The translations under genes were made by a program, and so were the position numbers. Below are positions 60,599 through 64,000 of a stretch of 64,000 nucleotides of DNA, piece after piece. This DNA is from Moraxellaceae bacterium. Its GTDB lineage: Bacteria; Pseudomonadota; Gammaproteobacteria; Pseudomonadales; Moraxellaceae. The DNA lies in NCBI GenBank assembly GCA_003543245.1, contig DPJB01000025.1, positions 209,382 through 273,381 of the forward strand. The letters are read 5' to 3'. The stretch's first letter is position 1. Every line of letters starts with the position of its first letter. The notes below the pieces were generated by a model, which saw only the letters and a list, made by a program, of their open reading frames with translations, did not search any database and had not been told where the DNA came from.

Positions 60599-61732
60599 TC
60601 AGCTCGACGGCTGCCAGCACACATAAACATTGCCGTTGTCGCAGGCTTCAACAGGTACCACCGTAATCGTCCATTCCTGGGGGGCAATCGCATTCCCGAT
60701 GGCGTCGGTAATACCCTCGATGCGAACCGTATAGTTGCCGATCGCCAGCGGTGAGTAGGGCAGGAACCAAACGGTTTTATGGTCGCCGTTGACCTCGCCT
60801 GCCACCGGCATGCCGCTTTCGTCAAAGAGTCGTATCGAGTTCGCATCAAGGCTGGGTATGTCCAGCAGCTCATCAAAGCTGGCGCCGATATGGATAGAGG
60901 GAGGATTGATGCTGCCGGCAGCCGGCCCCACTTGTTGAACCTGTGGAGGTGTTGATTCGCTGCGTATGCCGTTTACTGCGTAGCGCAGCAGGGCATAGTG
61001 ATATTCTGACAACTGTGGCGAGGAAGAGCCGCTTCCTGTCGTGTACACGAAATCCCGCTTGACTACACCTACGTCCTTCACCAGCCATTCGTCCGTGACC
61101 ACCGTGGTTTCAGTTGTCCTGCCCGTGCTGTAGTGCATACGCCATTCGTTACGACGACGCACCTTCCATGCCCTGGTGAAATCCCCGGCGGGTGTGCTGA
61201 CAGCTTCCTGGCCGACTATGGTGACAATAACGCGCTCGTCCCTGCGCTCGGTCAGTCCGTCGTTGTCCAAATCCACGTTTGCATCCTGATCAAGCTTGCT
61301 CACGGTTGCATAGCTGTCGCCTGCAATCAGCGGAAAGCGGAGTAGCTGGACGGGGCTTGCCACTACGGAGGTCGCCTGGCTTGGCATGAAGTATTCCCAG
61401 AGGCCATGCGACGTAGCGCGCAGGTAACGGCTTTGATTCACGAGGGCATAGTCGGAAAGTGCCGGTGTATCAAGCTGCATCGTGGCAAGGCCATTAATGC
61501 TGGTGATGCCGGAAATCTGGAAGAGCGTGTCATTCCCGAATGCCATCATCATGGGGGCGCCCAGCGATGCCGAGTAGTCATAAACCCAGCGATCACCTGT
61601 ACTCATTGGTACGTAACGCGCGTCATCATGAGTGGCTGGCGGAGGGGCCTCGTCATTATTCTTGTCACTCGTCGGGCATCCGGCCAGGGGCAGGGTCAAA
61701 ACCAGCGAGAGAAGAATGCAAAGACGACGCAT
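60599..61732 (-). CDS. Paralogous lipoprotein with C-terminal Ig-like domain
   Basis: This 377-residue protein has a lipoprotein signal (LPLAGC, Cys19), an N-terminal beta-rich domain with MSTGDRWVYDYSA (43-55) and VSTPAGDFTRAWKVRR, like its neighbour, and a C-terminal Ig-like domain with VQQVGPAAGSINPPSIHIG and TVVPVEACDNGN. The two genes are a duplicated pair on the same strand, 122 bases apart. A broken fragment of a third copy lies at 56224-56274. Function unknown; a cell-surface adhesin-like role is possible. Confidence 0.75.
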   Translation of the reverse strand: MRRLCILLSLVLTLPLAGCPTSDKNNDEAPPPATHDDARYVPMSTGDRWVYDYSASLGAPMMMAFGNDTLFQISGITSINGLATMQLDTPALSDYALVNQSRYLRATSHGLWEYFMPSQATSVVASPVQLLRFPLIAGDSYATVSKLDQDANVDLDNDGLTERRDERVIVTIVGQEAVSTPAGDFTRAWKVRRRNEWRMHYSTGRTTETTVVTDEWLVKDVGVVKRDFVYTTGSGSSSPQLSEYHYALLRYAVNGIRSESTPPQVQQVGPAAGSINPPSIHIGASFDELLDIPSLDANSIRLFDESGMPVAGEVNGDHKTVWFLPYSPLAIGNYTVRIEGITDAIGNAIAPQEWTITVVPVEACDNGNVYVCWQPSS

Positions 61733-61865
61733 GTGATGTCCATAGGGTATTAAGCCCTGTCCTGGGCAGATGGAGCATTATCGCTGCCAGTGGTTATTGG
61801 TCAATCAACGGCAGCGACTGTCGCTAACGACAATAAGTTCTCAGGCCCCCACCCAATTTACATGC

Positions 61866-61895
61866 TTTACGTACCATACAAGACTGGTACAGTTG
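61866..61895 (+). repeat. Imperfect 30-base direct repeat, copy 2
   Basis: It matches 25 of 30 positions with 57905-57934 and lies 134 bases before the MazG-like gene. It contains the dyad GTACCA (61871-61876) with TGGTAC (61885-61890). Confidence 0.4.
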
Positions 61896-61999
61896 GGGCA
61901 TCGTGACTCTCGGGCCATGAACACATAAAAACAGAAAGCGCCGGTGAAGGAGCACCGCCATAACAGCCCCTTCGCTGGCGACATACCATTGGAAGCCCC

Positions 62000-62347
62000 A
62001 TGTCCCAGATCAAGTCACTCACCGACCAGATTGTCGCCTTTCGTGATGCACGGGACTGGAAGCAATTCCATAACGCCAAGGACCTCGCGCTGTCGCTAAC
62101 GCTCGAAGCCGCCGAGGTGCTGGAGCTGTACCAGTGGAAGACCGGCCCCGCGATTGATGCCGTGGCCACCGCGCAGCGGCAGGATCTCTCGGACGAGCTG
62201 GCCGATGTGCTGTATTACACCCTGCTGATGGCGCATGACGCCGGCATAGATCTGCAAAGTGCCCTGCAGGACAAGCTCAGGCGCAACGAAGAAAAATATC
62301 CGGTCGACAAGGCCAGGGGCTCCAGCAAGAAATACACGGAGCTCTGA
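62000..62347 (+). CDS. MazG-like nucleotide pyrophosphohydrolase
   Basis: This 115-residue protein has the all-alpha NTP pyrophosphohydrolase metal motif: ExxE at 36-39 (EAAE) and ExxD at 66-69 (ELAD). It hydrolyses a nucleoside triphosphate to the monophosphate and pyrophosphate, and single-domain members of this group often clean up modified dNTPs. The gene ends 3 bases before the GTG start of the nuclease-helicase gene, so the two are translationally coupled, suggesting joint function. Confidence 0.88.
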   Translation: MSQIKSLTDQIVAFRDARDWKQFHNAKDLALSLTLEAAEVLELYQWKTGPAIDAVATAQRQDLSDELADVLYYTLLMAHDAGIDLQSALQDKLRRNEEKYPVDKARGSSKKYTEL

Positions 62348-62350
62348 GTA

Positions 62351-64000
62351 GTGATCATCTACCAGAACCAGAAGTCCGGATTCCTTCACGATGTCCATCA
62401 CCGCGACATCGAAGAGGTTATTCACGAAGCCTTTCGCGCCAAGATCGGCCACAAGGTCTCGAAAGAAGAAGTCCGCTCCTGGGCCAACTCGCTCGCCTAT
62501 ATGGGCAAGGTGCTGGTGGATGACGACATTCCCGATGATTGCGGCGTGGCCATCGAATACAACATTCCGCAAACCGCCAAGCGTGTCGATTTTTTGCTGA
62601 CCGGCAAAACCGCCGACCAGAAAGACTGCCTTGTCATTGTCGAACTCAAGCAATGGGAAACGGCACAGAAAACCGAGAAAGACGCGATTGTCGTCACGCG
62701 CTTTGCCAGAGGCACGGCGGAAGTCAGCCATCCCTCGTATCAGGCCTGGAGTTATGCCTCGCTGCTGGAGGGCTACAACGAGGCCGTCTACGATGGCGGC
62801 ATACAGCTGTCACCCTGCGCCTACCTGCATAACTATGCCGATCATGACGGTGCCATCTGCGATCCGTTCTATGCCGACCATATCCGCCGCGCCCCGGTCT
62901 TTCTGAAGGGCGAAGATGAGCGACGCCGCTTGCAGGAGTTCATCAAGGCGCATGTGCGCTACGGCGACAAGGCACAAACGCTGTTCCGCATTGAAGGCGG
63001 CCGCATCCGGCCCTCCAAGAGTCTGGCCGATGGCCTGGTCGGCCTGCTCAAGGGCAATCCCGAATTCGTGCTGATCGACGACCAGAAGCTGGTGTATGAA
63101 ACCGCACTGGGGCAGGCGCGCAAGGTGCAGGAACAAGGCAAGCGCGTGCTGATTGTGGAAGGTGGACCTGGAACGGGAAAATCCGTGGTCGCAGTCAACC
63201 TGCTGGTAGGGCTGACCAATGCCGGCCTTGTGGCCAAGTACGTCACCAAGAATGCCGCCCCGCGTGCCGTGTACGAATCGCGCCTCACCGGCTCGTTCAA
63301 GAAAAGCCATATTTCCAACCTGTTCGTTGGCTCCGGTGCCTTCACCGAGACCAATACCAACGAATTTGATGCACTGGTGGTGGACGAAGCACATCGCCTT
63401 AATGAAATGTCCGGCCTGTACCGCAATCTGGGCGAGCATCAGGTCAAGGAAATCATCAACGCCTCCCGCTACTCGGTGTTCTTTGTGGATGAGTCGCAGA
63501 AGGTTACGCTGCAGGATGTCGGCGACAAGGACACCATCCATAAATGGGCAAAAGCGCTGGGTGCCACCGTTCAGGAAATGACGCTGTCCTCCCAGTTCCG
63601 CTGCAGCGGATCGGACGGTTATCTGGCCTGGCTGGACCACACACTGGATATTCGTGAAACCGCGAATGACCATATGGATGTGGCCGAGTTCGATTTTCGC
63701 GTGATTGATTCCCCCAGCGAACTGCGCCGGCTGATCCTGCAAAAGAACAGCGAACGCAACCGCGCCCGCATGGTGGCCGGCTACTGCTGGAAATGGCCCA
63801 GCAAGAAAGATGCATCTGCCTACGACATCGTCATGCCCGAGCACGGCTTTCAGGCGCGCTGGAACCTGACCAAGGACGGCGGCCTGTGGATGGTCTCACC
63901 CGACTCGGTCGAGGAAGTGGGCTGCATCCACACCTGTCAGGGACTGGAAGTCGACTACATCGGCGTGATCGTCGGCGACGATCTGGTGGTGCGCGATGGC
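62351..64000 (+). CDS. PD-(D/E)XK nuclease-DUF2075 helicase fusion (partial)
   Basis: The frame starts at GTG 62351 (GGAG at 62338-62341) and is open to the right edge, giving 550 residues with the C-terminus outside the window. The N-terminal part has the PD-(D/E)XK-like pattern RVDFLL with ELK (Asp80, Glu98, Lys100). A P-loop NTPase follows, with Walker A GGPGTGKS (271-278), Walker B ALVVDEAH (341-348), an SQFRCSG segment near 413-419 and a CQGLEVDYIGVI motif near 534-545, fitting the DUF2075 superfamily 1-like helicases. It is coupled to the MazG-like gene. A role in DNA processing or phage defence is inferred. Confidence 0.82.
   Translation, partial: MIIYQNQKSGFLHDVHHRDIEEVIHEAFRAKIGHKVSKEEVRSWANSLAYMGKVLVDDDIPDDCGVAIEYNIPQTAKRVDFLLTGKTADQKDCLVIVELKQWETAQKTEKDAIVVTRFARGTAEVSHPSYQAWSYASLLEGYNEAVYDGGIQLSPCAYLHNYADHDGAICDPFYADHIRRAPVFLKGEDERRRLQEFIKAHVRYGDKAQTLFRIEGGRIRPSKSLADGLVGLLKGNPEFVLIDDQKLVYETALGQARKVQEQGKRVLIVEGGPGTGKSVVAVNLLVGLTNAGLVAKYVTKNAAPRAVYESRLTGSFKKSHISNLFVGSGAFTETNTNEFDALVVDEAHRLNEMSGLYRNLGEHQVKEIINASRYSVFFVDESQKVTLQDVGDKDTIHKWAKALGATVQEMTLSSQFRCSGSDGYLAWLDHTLDIRETANDHMDVAEFDFRVIDSPSELRRLILQKNSERNRARMVAGYCWKWPSKKDASAYDIVMPEHGFQARWNLTKDGGLWMVSPDSVEEVGCIHTCQGLEVDYIGVIVGDDLVVRDG

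Noticed and set aside
62810..63844. Minus-strand open frame opposite the nuclease-helicase gene
   Set aside because: Antisense of a frame with Walker A and B motifs; no family resemblance of its own.
1..64000. CRISPR array, tRNA, rRNA or intact insertion sequence
   Set aside because: No regularly spaced repeats, no tRNA-like cloverleaf with CCA-type end, and no transposase frame was recognised on reading both strands.

Overview
The window looks like a chromosomal stretch of a gammaproteobacterium, most likely Pseudomonadales and perhaps a Moraxellaceae-like or other alkane-using lineage. Family content supports this: an AlkB alkane monooxygenase, a YheU protein, a Pap-type polyphosphate:AMP phosphotransferase, MltA, FadI, and a desaturase paired with its ferredoxin reductase. 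No rRNA or tRNA gene, CRISPR array or intact IS was seen, so the assignment below class level is tentative.

Region 1 (1-5.2 kb) is accessory DNA. After the tail of a repeat-containing protein comes a run of AT-richer same-strand genes separated by attC-like sites. Each intact site has a GTTRRRY right core, an inner stem-loop and a left core complementary to the start of its own cassette. I read this as a cassette array without an integrase in the window (a CALIN). Its cargo is two membrane-anchored unknowns, a DUF4917 (SIR2-like) protein, a DUF4238 protein and one unrecognised protein; several of these are candidate anti-phage genes.

Region 2 (5.2-31 kb) is mostly housekeeping and signalling: an SGNH esterase, a CrtI-like oxidoreductase controlled by a divergent PadR regulator with twin operators, a RhuM remnant, a PRPP synthetase-like/thymidine phosphorylase-like pair, a PlsC-type acyltransferase, two diguanylate cyclases, an amidase, a hybrid histidine kinase, a phosphofructokinase, Pap, a crotonase, envelope proteins (META lipoprotein, DUF4153, DUF2167), MltA, an RbgA-like GTPase and an RluA-family pseudouridine synthase.

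Region 3 (31-53 kb) is a lipid and hydrocarbon block: a putative solute-binding protein, alkB with a divergent AraC regulator and a downstream c-haem protein, FadI, two fatty acid desaturases, a ferredoxin reductase, two further AraC regulators, lipases and a phospholipase C-like enzyme. Together these could hydrolyse lipids, hydroxylate alkanes, desaturate acyl chains and feed beta-oxidation.

Region 4 (53-64 kb) is accessory again: a GC-rich tandem duplicate of secreted unknowns with a homogenised 5' end, a frameshifted fragment of a lipoprotein family whose two full members lie 3-5 kb downstream, a ferritin-like/hydrolase pair, a GSU2403-type nucleotidyltransferase, and a MazG-like pyrophosphohydrolase coupled to a nuclease-helicase (DUF2075) that runs off the right edge.
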